Origin: Sphaeroforma arctica JP610
Lineage: Eukaryota; Opisthokonta; Ichthyosporea; Ichthyophonida
DNA length: 47,880 nt
NCBI RefSeq assembly: GCF_001186125.1
Contig: NW_014040124.1
Coordinates: forward strand, 14,710 to 62,589
Reading direction: 5' to 3'
Shown here: piece after piece, positions 9,950-20,729 of the stretch
How the letters are laid out: each line of letters starts with the position of its first letter
Numbering within the stretch: position 1 is the stretch's first letter
Position numbers and translations under genes: made by a program
The notes under the pieces: model-generated
Seen by the model: the letters and a program-made list of their open reading frames with translations, nothing else
Database searches by the model: none
What the model was told of the DNA's origin: nothing

Positions 9950-11200
9950 TCAATGCAGTAGGTACTCCTGGGATCCATCGCCTCGGATGGACGGCTTGTC
10001 ATCGACTATCGAGGAGAGCTGAGTCTCTTCGTTTGGTTGTACGTGATTGTTGGAAGTAAATGCTTCCGGAACACTGGCCCTTTTTACGAGGCCAAGTAGC
10101 TCATAACTGATCGAGTCAGGATATTCGGGGGCTATAGTCCCATCAAGTTTACAGACATTATACCCGTTGCCCTCCCTGCATTCTATTTTGTATGGTCCGT
10201 CATTTGGTGCTGTTAACTTGTTCATTTCACCTTGATAGCGAACCATGACTAGGTACCCTTCCTGGCAGTTTACATACTTCTTTTGGTATTTTCGATCGTA
10301 TGCTGCGCGCATCTTCTTTTGATACTGGGCAACGTTGCTATCTAGCTGTGGCCTGATGGCTTCTTCTAGATTTCGCAGTCGCTCTTCCCAAGATACTGTT
10401 GTACTGGGTGCGGTCACTGGCTCATTGTAGTCCGTGAGTTGATTCTGTCTGCGACCAAAGTACACATTAAAGCGGGGTGACGTGTGCCTTCTGGATGTAC
10501 GCAGATTGTGGCCCATCTGTACGAATGGAAGTCGTGAACACCAGTTACCTGGATTCTGTTCTACGAATTTCCGTAGCAGTGGCAAGAGGTCTTTGTGCGA
10601 TCGTTCGTTCGCGCCTAAAAATTTAGGTTGATACGGCCGAGAGACTAGGTGTTGCATTGGCGCTTGTTCAACAACTTTTAAAGGTATGTTGTTAACGTAT
10701 TCAGTGCCTTGGTTAGTCTGTATGATTTGTGGGAATCAATGTTCACACATGATGGGTACTAGCGGGCGTGCTACACTCGCCGCTGATTTGTCCATCATTA
10801 GACGCAAAATGACATATGATGAATGTACATCAAGCCAGACTAACACATATGTGTGTGCTCTGTTGGAATCCAATAGTGGACCTATGGTGTCCACTTGGAC
10901 TCTGTCGCCTGGGTATGCGGCTGTGATTGATTGTAAGAGGTGAAAACCCTTTTTTATCTTATTTTGAGACATGGTATGCATCCGTCAATGAACTTGTGTT
11001 CATGTTGTTGGATGTCAGGCCAATCATGTCCTTCAGTTATGGTGTCCACTTGGATTCTGTCGCCTGGATATGCGGCTGTGATTGATTGTAAGAAGTGAAA
11101 ACCCTTTTTTATCTTATTTTGAGACATGGTATGCATCCGTCAATGAACTTGTGTACATGTCGTTGGATATCAGGCCAATCATGTCCATCAGTTTGCAACT
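9950..11200 (-). pseudogene. integrase region of element B
   Basis: Segments include KKGFHLLQSITAAYPGDRVQ followed by the first core aspartate strand (VDTIGP), then MQHLVSRPYQPKFLGANERS with the conserved core glutamate region. The C-terminal part has NDGPYKIECREGNGYNVCKL, a GPY/F-type module typical of Ty3/gypsy integrases. A stretch of about 155 bp in the N-terminal part is present twice in tandem (10884-11193). The region is broken. Confidence 0.8.
10884..11193. repeat. 155-bp tandem duplication inside element B
   Basis: Two adjacent copies, about 10884-11038 and 11039-11193, differ at only a handful of positions by eye. Each would encode the same integrase segment (MHTMSQNKIKKGFH and so on). 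The duplication is internal to B and absent from A, D and E, so it arose after the families split and probably after B landed. Confidence 0.85.
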
Positions 11201-11504
11201 TGTGTACCGTTTCCTCCGGAGTGTAATGTCTTAAGTTGTGGTATTACTCGACGGTGTTGACACGTGTCTCATACTCTGTTGCCTGTGGTGCATCCCCAGA
11301 GTGAACTGGTTCTGATGCCGCAACGTGTATAGCAGGTTGGTCCCTCGCTGTGTCAAAGTATGGAGACTTAGCTCTTATCTTTGCGACCAATGTGACACCC
11401 CATGGGGTCTTGCCACAAGCCTTCTTGCCCTCTTTTAAAAAAGTGTTGTTTGTGTTTTCCACTAGCTTCGGGTCATCTTCTAGTAGAAACAAGAGCTTTG
11501 GAAA

Positions 11505-11765
11505 CTACGAGGCATTGGGGTAATATGGTACACATATCGTGATACTGGTTACCTCTTTAATGACTTTGTCAAGGACATCAGGTATGGGTTCCCATGGTGG
11601 GTTCGCCCATGCATTCGCTTCCTGCGCCCACTTTTGTTGTAGCGCATTCTGTTCTTTGGTGTGGTATTTATCTGCGTGTGCATTGTATGCCAATGCAAAC
11701 AGATCTACTGTGAACTTCCCAACCTTCGTTCCGCTTCTTGATAGAATCTGGGATGTAACATTCAA
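11505..11765 (-). pseudogene. NPPW-motif domain of element B
   Basis: The 86-residue frame contains KFTVDLFALAYNAHADKYH, WANPPWEPIPDVLDKVI and SITICVPYYP. The order (aspartate-containing strand, then NPPW, then a hydrophobic strand ending in CVP) matches the same-position domains of A, D and E. The motif fits N6-adenine methylase motif IV. It lies between RNase H and the CGKTPWG linker of integrase. Confidence 0.65.
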
Positions 11766-12900
11766 TATATAACCGATATGGTTAAGTGCATGTCTGTTTC
11801 CAAGGTGGTGTACTCTTGGCTATTATGTGATGCCTCATTCGCTTTTTGTATTACTTTTGACTCTTTTGTACTAAAAGTATCTTCTTGGAGACGCGATAAT
11901 ATGTCTGCCATCTGGTTGTCCTTGCCTGGGACATGTATGATGGGGAAATGGTGGTGGAACGTTTTCGCTATCCATTTGGCCAGCATTGGATGTGACGTCT
12001 GTTGACTGTTCATTTGCGTGAGTGCTTTGTGATCTGTTCACAGTGTTATGTCCCCCCTTTAATGTATTCGGTGAAATATTCCAGGCTGAATACCAGTGCT
12101 AGTAGCTCTCTGGTATTTGTGCCATAGCGTTATTGTGCTGGGTTCAAGCCTTTTGAGAAGTAGAGAATGTCGTTTCTAACCCCATCGATGACTTGAAATA
12201 AACACTCTCCTATGCCATAGCCACTAGCATCGTTCATAATTTGAAACGGTACCCCATGGACAGGGTATGCTAGCGTCTTTGAACAGGCGATGGCTTCTTT
12301 GAGTTCTTCCCACTTCTTTATTAGTTCCGGAGTCCATAACATGTATATGTTCTGGTTCATTTTTCCTTTCATTACGTTCCGAAAGTGTTTCGTTGTGTGA
12401 GCAAAGTTGGGGACATGGTCTCGCATGTAATTTGCTAGTCCCACTGCTTTGTGCAGATACCTTTTTGTTCTGGGTAGTGGCTAATCCATCATTCTTTTCT
12501 GTTTCTCAGGGTCTGCTTTGAGTCCAAGTGTGGTGACTTTCACCCCAAGAATGTTGACCACTTTGACCGCAAAGGCGCACTTGTTGTGATTAAGTCGGAA
12601 GTTTGCGCTATTCAGTCGCTTGATTACTTCACGAACTGTCTTGCGGTGTTCTTCTTCTGTAAGACTCACAATGACTATGTCAACTACATACACTTGCACT
12701 CCTTTGATATCTATGAACAGATTCGCCATGACTCTCTGGAATTGTGCTGTGAGTGATTGTAGTCCAAACGGCGCGGACTTGAATGAGTATTGCGCTCATC
12801 TCCACGAGAATATGAAGAAATGTTGGCTTGCTTCGTCTACTAAGAAGCGGTGAAATCCTCCTGTAAGATCTAGCTTTGAAAAGAACTATGCCCCTTGTAG
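11762..12900 (-). pseudogene. RT and RNase H region of element B
   Basis: Visible blocks are QVYVVDIVIVSLTEEEHRKT (RT catalytic region), FRLNHNKCAFAVKVVNILGV, the connection part MGLANYMRDHVPNFAHTTKH, FQIMNDASGYGIGECLFQV (RNase H first strand) and HHFPIIHVPGKDNQMADILS (RNase H end). The order and spacing are Ty3/gypsy. The region is clearly broken in several places. Confidence 0.8.
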
Positions 12901-13710
12901 GTTGTGTAAAACTTCTTTATTTTCGGTAACACGAACTTGTCTTGCTGATATTGATGATTGATCTCACGTAAGTCTAGACATGTCCTTACTTTCTTGAGGA
13001 GACCCGTTTGGTCATGTTCACCTGTTGATAACATGAGTAGGCTCACCGTTGTGGGCGTGTCGCGTTTGTATATGTGACCATCTTTAAGCCATCGTTGCAC
13101 ATTCTCATCCGTTTGCGGAATGTATTTGTGCGGAACAAAGTTGACTTTAGCGTGCCTCATTTGTCTGACGTTGGTTTCATTTGCAGGTGCTGTGACTGTG
13201 GAGCCTGGTAGGTTGCAATGAACATCAGGAGGTATATTCGCATTGGTATTCAGGAGGTCTGTAAGCGACTCTCTGAAACCTTCTTGTTCATGCTCTGGGT
13301 CCTCTCCATGTGGTGTGAGGAGCGATTCCCATTTTGCATCTGTTGGTATAAGTGGATTGATTAACCCTGTTATGTATATGGTCTTCCTCCATACATAGTT
13401 AATGTCACAAACTTCTGTTGAATCAGTGCGTTGTATTCTTGCATCTGTTTGTGCTAGTTGTATATACCCCTGTTGTACTCTAACAGAAAGATATAGTTCT
13501 GATACTACACTTTTGTCCATGCATGAGCGTTGTGCACCCTAGTTTACTAGTGCATTATATGTATTGCCATTGATTTGTATGTCAATGTGTAAACGTTGGT
13601 CTCGTGGTGCGGGAAGTAAAGATAAAGGTTGGTAATTTGTATCATTTGCATTTATTAACAACGTTTCCTCATCTGTAAATAAAATGAGTCTATCAGCCAG
13701 GTCAATCATG
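12870..13710 (-). pseudogene. protease to RT start of element B
   Basis: The 216-residue frame runs from sequence after the protease core into the RT start, with KVRTCLDLREINHQYQQDKF (RT block B-like) and PTTVSLLMLS. Upstream, to about 13710, minus-strand sequence around LNINAYNTY and similar segments is protease-like, but too decayed for a confident active-site call. Confidence 0.6.
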
Positions 13711-13729
13711 TTTGCTTCCGACCACCAGT

Positions 13730-14580
13730 GTTTTCAGCCTTCATCACCTTCTGTGATGTCTTCCACCTTGCCAGATGTAATGGACAGTCTTGCTATCTGT
13801 ACATCTTTCTTGGCTCGCTCCTCAGCCTGCTTGACTTGATTTGCTTTCTTCTTGGGACATTTACTGAACCGATGTGGGGATGGCATTACCAGGCAGTATA
13901 TGCATGCACGCTCTTCACATGCCCCTTTCTTCTCCTGTGCCTGTCCCCCTGTAGGATTGTGGTTGTTTGTACCATTGTCTGTTTTGTACCGTTTGTTAGC
14001 ATTGGTAGTATTAGCCTCTGCTGGTGTGGTAGTCTGTGCGTTGTTAAGCTTGTTTGCTGCTCACACCTGATCCCTCAACATACGCTCTGCTTGTGTTAAG
14101 TCGCCGTTTTTATGTGTGTCTCAGTCGTAGTATGAAACTTGGTGTGGTCTAAGTCGGACAAGTGTCCTTCACTCCCATCCGGTTGCTTATATCCTTTAAT
14201 TAGAGTATCCACAACTGATTGCAATCCATAGTACTTAAGTGCTAGGTACCTTTGTACCTTTAGGATTTGGAAGTGTATGGGTTCCTTATCCGAGCTGCGG
14301 TAACGCTCCTATAACATCGCCATTGACTTGTGCACACGCTCTATACGCACTTCGACGTCCATCTTCTTATTCTGCATGTCATTGAAAACCTTCTCCAATA
14401 GATAGTCTACTGAGTGTGATCTGAGTCGATCAATAATGATTCTATTGCACTGCTCAGGATCAATGAAGTGCCTAGTTGCACGTGTCTCAGAATCTCTTGT
14501 TATTGAGTACTGATTTGGTCTTCTCCGTTGCATCAGTAAAATCCAATAGGCTTTGCACTAGTGCTGGGTATTGACACAGA
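13730..14580 (-). pseudogene. gag region of element B
   Basis: The best frame (14533-14309) reads FIDPEQCNRIIIDRLRSHSV and FNDMQNKKMDVEVRIERVHK, a charged helical sequence like a capsid domain. Coding-like sequence continues toward the protease (YLALKYYGLQSVVDTLIKGY). Cys/His-containing segments near 13.9 kb suggest a zinc-binding tail. The region is broken. Assignment comes mainly from its position ahead of pol. Confidence 0.5.
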
Positions 14581-14599
14581 GGCATTGACTTAGCTAAGA

Positions 14600-14796
14600 A
14601 TATATATATATATATATATATAAACACGCACACACACACACACACAAGCACGCGCGCGCACACACACAAGCACGTACACACACACGCGCTCACACAGACA
14701 CACACACAAACACACACACACACACACACGCACACACGCTCACACACACACACNNNNNNNNNNNNNNNNNNNNCACACACACACACAAACACTTAC
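14600..14796. repeat. (TA)n/(CA)n microsatellite with a sequencing gap
   Basis: A run of TA units near 14600-14620 passes into alternating CA/CG-rich units up to about 14790, with unknown bases at about 14754-14773. Assembly length here is unreliable. If the neighbouring exon-like block is real, this repeat lies in an intron. Confidence 0.9.
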
Positions 14797-14901
14797 CTTC
14801 TTATCCACATGTTCAATCTACACTTCGATATGTTACAATTTGATGGCGTTATGCTTTCACTAAATTCGACAGGCATTCTTCTCAGATCGTGTGTCTCATC
14901 C
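14797..14901 (-). other. exon-like block (35 codons)
   Basis: On the minus strand a TTTGCTACAG acceptor precedes 105 bp that stay open in one frame, followed by an AAG/GTAAGTG donor at the microsatellite edge. Both ends are phase 2, so the block could be an internal host exon, reading DETHDLRRMPVEFSESITPS at its start. No partner exon with a matching phase was found, and no family is recognised. It may be chance. Confidence 0.25.
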
Positions 14902-15200
14902 CTGTAGCAAATAAAATAAAGAGTATTGTTAGATAAAGCACAGAACATGATATTAACTACTGAATCTGTGCGCATTTCTTGGACTTCTACATACATAGCA
15001 GTATTTAAATTTTGTTATACATCCATACAAGATTTTGCATATGTGTGAGTCGGTTGTCAGTTATCACAGTCGCCGGCATTTTGAACCTGATAAAATTAGA
15101 AAAATCATTTTTATATTTTTTGTGTCATTAAAAAAATTACAGCACTGGAAAGTCTCCAAATGTACTTTTTAAATTTTTTGTTTGAAAAGTTTGAGAAAGG
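14902..15200. other. AT-rich gap without recognisable features
   Basis: About 300 bp between the exon-like block and the copia-type LTR. It has poly-T/poly-A stretches but no open frame of note. Confidence 0.5.
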
Positions 15201-15452
15201 AATTGAAAATCACATTTGATGCTGAACTTCGGGTGAGGAGAACCCTCTTGAAATTGTTAGGCAAATGTAAACTGATAAGAAGTAATTTTATTTGGCCTTC
15301 CTACTGAGGGTCTTATATGATTCTACCGCTTAGGGCGGGAACCTAATTTGCCATGGTGTCATATTTCTGATGACACCTTTCAGTTCATGTACCGAACTGT
15401 ATATATTCTGATGATTTCACAACTGCTGGTTTGTATATTATAATGTCCAACA
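15200..15452 (-). repeat. 3' LTR of element C (inner edge clear, outer edge uncertain)
   Basis: In element orientation a CCAGGGGAG polypurine tract is followed by TGTTGGACATTATAATATAC, a typical copia LTR start, at 15452. The first roughly 100 bp recur at 27201-27103, close to identical by eye. The outer end, around 15200-15300, is a guess because the other copy is cut short. Confidence 0.7.
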
Positions 15453-15504
15453 CTCCCCTGGAAAAAGTAGATGTGGAATCGAGAGAATGCAACCTTATGC
15501 TATC

Positions 15505-16900
15505 TTAATCTCCCCTGGATTGGTTCTCGCAAACACTCTCGGGCTCGGGCGGAGCTTCGCGCAGTAATGCGTTAGTGTGTCGCGAGTGTGTAGGATGTGC
15601 AGCGTTTCTGGTTAGTATATCGGCTTGATTATCTGCCGAAGGAGCATATTCCACCTTGATGATCCCATGGTCTTGAAGTTCTTGAATATATTTAACGCGT
15701 ACGTCAATGTGCTTCAGGTGTTTGGTGGGCCCAGTGGATGCTATCGCATGGATGGTGGATTTGTTATCACACTGGAGAACTGTTGGGGATTGTTGGGGAA
15801 AACCGAGCTTTGTGAGCATATTGCGAAGCCATTGGATAGACTTTGCGGCCTCAGATGCAGTGAAGTACTCAGATTCCGCGGAACTGGTCGAGATGGTTTT
15901 CTGCCGATGTGATTTCCATGCGACGGGTATCTGGTTGATCCGAAGGATATATCCAGTTGTTGATCGACAAATATCAGGGCAAGCCGCATAATCAGCGTCA
16001 GATACAGCATCAGCGATAGGTGGGCCTGTAAGATACTTGTAGGTAAGTCCAAGGGGTGGTGTACCCTTTAAGTATCGGAGTATCCGTTGGACAGCTATCC
16101 AATGTTGCTGTGATGTATTGTCCATATATCTCGCCAGTGTGTTGAGCGCGTAGCTGATGTCGATACGGTTCAGAACCGTTAGATATTGTAAAGTGCCGAT
16201 CAGTTCACGGTCTGCACGCATGTGTCGTGGTCCTGTGCTTTTCGTTATTGGGACTTGTATTGCTGGTGTCGGTGTAGGATAACTCTCGGCGAGGTCAAAA
16301 GTGTCTAAAGCTTCTTTGTTATAGCTTTCTCGGAGGCTAATAGAGTCTGGTGTAGTTAGTATGCGGATTCCTAGTAGCCATCGCGGTTCCCCAAGATCCT
16401 TGCAACTGAATTCAGCATGTATCAGTGATCGGAAGTGGTCGACGTCGGACTTGTATTGCCCGCATATTATAAGGTCGTCCATATAGAGTAATACTACGCA
16501 TTTCAAATCGTTGCTGTCAGCAATAAACACACTCATCGCTAGCAAATTGACGGAACCCCATGTCGAGTAGTTTAGACTTGATGAGAGCATGCAATAACCG
16601 TCCAGATTGTTTCAAACCATACAAAAATTTCTTGAGTTTTAGGATACAGTCAGCTGGAATGCCCATTGCGTCCGTTCCCGGTGGTGGCTTCATGTAAATT
16701 GGCTCGTCGAGGGCCGCGTATAAGTAGGCTGTATCCACGTCCATTTGTGCTACATGCCAACCCTGAGAGGCAGCAACGGCGAGCAATGTGCGCAATGTCT
16801 CGTGACGGCAGGTAGGTGCGTATGTCTCACTGAAGTTGATACCTTTGGTTGTGTAAAACCACGTGCGCATAGTCTAGACTTATATTTGTCAACAATGCCG
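15505..16900 (-). pseudogene. RT and RNase H region of element C
   Basis: Copia-type RT blocks appear in order: FSETYAPTCRHETLRTLLAV, WHVAQMDVDTAYLYAALDEP, FLYGLKQSGRLLHALIKSKL, then CVVLLYMDDLIICGQYKSDV with the YMDD catalytic motif and CKDLGEPRWLLGIRI. RNase H follows with VSDADYAACPDICRSTTGYI and STSSAESEYFTASEAAKSIQ. The frame ends soon before the 3' LTR, as in Ty1/copia elements. Broken, but very recognisable. Confidence 0.9.
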
Positions 16901-16926
16901 TCGATGAGCGTATCGTTAAATACCCA

Positions 16927-18207
16927 TTAACTGGATACTATAAAGGCGTCATCCGGGACCTCGTCGGGCCGTAGGAGGTCGTATGTCTCTTTTTCTGCGA
17001 GGCTGTCGAGTTTCCGTTGTATTGGAGCACGCCACAAATCTGCATCCGCACCTTTCAGTGCAGTTCGGATGGTAGTCGAGGTAAGTGGGTGTTCTTGGAT
17101 TTTCACACAGGCGCTGTAAATGTAGTGAACAGTGTCGTTGTATATTTGTTGTTGCTTGGCAATGTCCTCTTTACTAGGCTCAGGGGTGGACGATGGTGGT
17201 GTGAGGTTGATGGGAATGTTGATGTCATCTGATTCATCATCGTGGTCGAGAGTCTGTAGCGTAGCCGGTTGGTGTAGCGCTGATATGGATTTGTTCGTAC
17301 TAGAGCGGGTATGTTGTAGTGCATACCGACAGTATTGTTTATTGGCAGCGTTTTGGCGTTTGGCCCGTTTCGAGTTTGCGAGTGCGCGGAGGTACTTTTG
17401 GCGGAGGGTTTCCACTTTGACGGATACGTCTTGAGGTAAGTTGGGGTTCTCTGTGTTCTTCTGAACGGTGAGTATGCCGCTGTTCTCCAAGTCACGTGCC
17501 CAGGAGATTCGTTTGGTGTTCGTGCTCGGAAGTGTTCCATGCTCCCCTGGAAGGAGGGAGTATGAACATGGTTGAAATTAGAGATAGCGTGGGTATCACT
17601 GGCAGTGGTCGCCTCTGGAAGAGTGCTTGGAGGGGCTGCTGGTGTAGCAGCAGTGGTGTGCTCCCCTTGAAGCTGTGTTGTAGTGTGTCCCATGTTGTGT
17701 GGTGATGGAGCTGAAGATGTTGTGTCCATGGTAGTATTTGTTGAACACGTCCCTGGAATAGAGGTATCGCCAGCAGGTTGATCCTCGGCACCGTGTTTGT
17801 TTGCAGTGTTATAGGATTGTATTTGACGGGCGCGTTGTCTCGTCATCTGCATTTTGTTAGGTAGATGCGGTTCATTGAACGTGCCCGTATTTTGCCGAGG
17901 TTCAAGTGAGAGACCGCGAAAGGCGCGGGATTCAGGATGTCGGGCAATGTGGGTTTGTAAAGTGTTGTTAATAGCGTCTTTCATGCCTGGTATCGCGGTT
18001 GATGGTGCTTGTGCAGTCGATGCAGTGTCGGGAGTAGGTAGGAGCGTACGTGGCGTAGCGTGTGTGGTTGGTGTAGACAGAAGGGCGTTTTGAGCAGGGA
18101 GAGGATCCTGGTGTGTATCAGCTGGGATGGCGACATCGTCTGTCTGTGTGCCAACCGAGGAATAGGTAGGTGTTTGTGTTTCGCATGTAGTGTCTTGATT
18201 GGGTTGT
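16927..18207 (-). pseudogene. integrase tail and linker of element C
   Basis: Coding-like minus-strand sequence runs from the edge of the solo LTR through a Thr/Pro/Ala-rich linker (for example HATPRTLLPTPDTASTAQAP) to YSACVKIQEHPLTSTTIRTA and LDSLAEKETYDLLRPDEVPD. The last is the typical start of copia RT (a KELxSLxxxxTWxLVxxP-like pattern). It bridges integrase and RT and is low in conserved motifs, as usual for this stretch. Confidence 0.65.
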
Positions 18208-19030
18208 TGTAAGATTCGGTCTAATAAAGGCGATACTAATGCCTTAGAATAAATAAACGCGTAGGTAAATTTTAAATATCATGTGAATATCGATATAAAT
18301 AAACGAAATGAGACGTTTAATAAAGTTGGGTTTGCGTCGTAAAAACAGCAATACTCTGAGGGATTGTGAGGCTGAGACATTGCCTATATATAATCCTCTC
18401 AGTACTGTTTCCGCCGAAGGAATTTTATTTAGTGTTTCGTTGTCGTTCTATTCTGGGGCGAATCCGATAGACTCATAAAATTCTATCTTTAGAAAAAATA
18501 AAATAAAGATAAAAATACTCATGACGTCTTTAGTTATTGTCTTAACCAATAACTTGCCACTATCAAGAATTACCGACTTAGCCTTCATCAGACTGGCACA
18601 TCTGGTTGGCTTATCAGAGGATCAACTAGGTAACGTTAATAGTCCCTAGAAACCTATATTCGGTTGAGCCATCTCGCTACCGAAGTATTCAGATATAAAT
18701 GAAATTGGAAAGTAAATAAAGCTTTATTAATAGAACTACACCAACTCTTTTATGTTTGATATTTTACTGAGGTCTTTTAACGGCCTCATCCAAATATCTG
18801 ATATGTTAAATGGAAAAGGTTTAATTAATAAAACCATTAAAACCCATTTTAGGAAACTTAAGTTCCTCGTGCTATTAAGAGCACATTTAGAAGACTTAAA
18901 TTCCTCGTACTATTAAGAGTACATTTAGGAAACTTAAGTTCCTCGTACTATTAAGAGTACGTTTATAATTTGCGTACTACTTAAGAGTACAATTATACGT
19001 AAGTCTAATTTGGAGGCCCGGCTTATTACC
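18208..19030 (-). repeat. solo LTR of the D/E family, inserted in element C
   Basis: About 820 bp matching the 5' LTR of element E (40987-41769, reversed) over its whole length and very closely by eye. It splits the copia C reading region: integrase sequence lies on one side and its continuation on the other. Short flanks TTGTT and TTGTA look like a slightly altered 5-bp target duplication. No internal element sequence is attached on either side, so it is a solo LTR left by LTR-LTR recombination. Confidence 0.8.
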
Positions 19031-19686
19031 TTGTAACGCCATAGTCAGCTCACGGATTGTTGGTACGTCTTTTGTGTCTGTGGCAAAGTGTGGAACGGGT
19101 GTGTTCCCGACCATGGTCCATGTCGGAAAGACGCGGTAAGAATTTAACGTCTCTAGAGTGACATATTTTATCTGTCTTGAGGTTAAGTATTCGGCACTCA
19201 TCGTAATATTTTGATTGACAGTCGTGACCTAGGTATACCCCAATATTGGCGCGATCGTCCAGTTTGCCAGTGCGTGACTGATTGATGAATGCTACTTGAC
19301 ATCCAAAGGGGTGCATGTTCTTAATGCGGTCAGTTGGTTTAAACCCCCAGAACACTTCCCAAGAGGATTTTTGGTCTCTGTTGTGTTTGTTGTTGTGGAC
19401 AGAGTTCTTGAAAGCTGCGTATTGGATAGCTTCGGCCCCCATGTTGTCGGGCATATTGGCTTGCTTCATATCGCTGAGCATGATGTCATGTATGACACCA
19501 TTTGCACGCTCGACTAAGCCATATAATGCAGGCGTTGCAGTGGGCACGTAGAGTATTTTTACATGTTTCTGCGTGTTCACCTTGTTGAATTCTTGAGAGA
19601 TGAATTCCCCGCCACGGTCACATTTGAGTTCGCGTAACTGTGCAAGTTTATCCTTCCCGATTTCAATGTAGAATTGATCAAGTGCG
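19031..19686 (-). pseudogene. integrase core of element C
   Basis: The 218-residue frame carries LRELKCDRGGEFISQEFN (second core aspartate), ALYGLVERANGVIHDIMLSD (core glutamate region), SWEVFWGFKPTDRIKNMHPF and DDRANIGVYLGHDCQSKYYD, all typical of Ty1/copia integrases. It is caught between the solo LTR and the LTR of element D, both inserted into C. The N-terminal part of the core is missing at the D junction. Confidence 0.85.
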
Positions 19687-20450
19687 TGTAAGTTTCGGTC
19701 GATCAAGGCGATATTAACGCCTTAGAAATAAACGCTTAAGTTAGGTCTAATTATATTAATGTATCAAAATAAATAAACGAAATGAGTCTTTTAGTAAAGT
19801 TAGGTATGCCTCGTGAAAACAGCAATACTCTGAGGGATTGTGAGGCTGAGACATTGCCTATATATAATCCTCTCAGTACTGTTTTCGCCGAAGGGATATT
19901 ATTTAGTGTTTCGTTGTCGCTCTATTAGAAACTATGGTATGTTTCGTTGGGACGAATCCGAGAGACTCATAAAACCCTATCTTTAAGAAAAAAAGAAAAA
20001 GAGAAAAAGAAAAAAAAATACTTTTGATGTCCTCAGTTATTGCATTAACCAATAACTTGCCACTTATCAAGAATTACCGACTAGCCTTCATCAGACTGGC
20101 ACATCTGGTTGGCTGAACGGAGGATAAACTAAGCAACACCAATAGTCCCTAGAACCCTATGCTCGGTTGAGCCATCTCGTTACCGAAGTATTCAGATATA
20201 AATAGATTTGGAAAGTAAATATAGTTCTTTTAATAGAACTAGACCAAATCTTATATTTGGTATTTTACCGGGGCCTTTTAATGGCCTTGTCCAAATATCT
20301 GATATGTAAAATGGAAAAGGTATTTAATTAAAAAAAACCGTTGAAAACCATTTTAGGAAACTTAAGTTCCTCGTACTATTAAGAGTACGTTTATATGTTT
20401 ACGTACTATTAAGAGTACGTTTATTACAAGATTCTAACGTGACACAGCCC
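19687..20450 (-). repeat. 3' LTR of element D
   Basis: Similar over most of its length to the solo LTR (18208-19030) and to the LTR of E. It is more diverged from them than they are from each other, and its first roughly 60 bp differ (GAGGGCTGTGTCACG-type start instead of GCCGGGCCTCCA). The outer edge is set by integrase sequence of C at 19686. The inner edge is approximate. D therefore seems to belong to a sister subfamily. Confidence 0.75.
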
Positions 20451-20729
20451 TCATCCAGCTTTGAGACCCAAGAGAAGCAAGTTGCTTACTCAAGCTGATT
20501 ATAAGTCATAAAATCGAGAAAGGAAAACGGGTCGAAACACTAAGTAGCATAACGTATAGTTAATGTTTCTCAGGCGGAGACGTGAAGCGTCCTCGGTTAC
20601 CCTGTGAGTTTTTGGCTTAGGTCCAGTAGGTCCGTGGTGGTCGACTGGCCGTTTATTGCGCTTCAATGACTTTAGGACATACGAAGGATGAGCATTAAAG
20701 CTCGGGATAAATGCTGTAGACGAGTAAGT
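20450..20729. other. 3' untranslated region of element D
   Basis: Short stretch between the integrase end and the 3' LTR, without a coding signal on either strand. Confidence 0.45.

Larger units (their letters stand above)
9075..14590 (-). mobile_element. Ty3/gypsy-like element B (fossil, 5' LTR missing)
   Basis: Minus-strand element with its 3' LTR at 9075-9399, an untranslated stretch to about 9950, integrase (about 9950-11200), an NPPW-motif domain (11505-11765), RNase H and RT (about 11762-12900), protease (about 13400-13710) and gag (about 13730-14580). The 5' end dissolves into a TA/CA microsatellite with a sequence gap, and no 5' LTR is seen. It carries at least eight breaks plus an internal tandem duplication, so it looks older than D and E. 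Confidence 0.85.

Noticed and set aside
13728-14099. Plus-strand Cys/Leu/Phe-rich ORF resembling a membrane protein
   Set aside because: It is antisense to the gag region of B. Its hydrophobicity comes from the reverse complement of a charged sequence.
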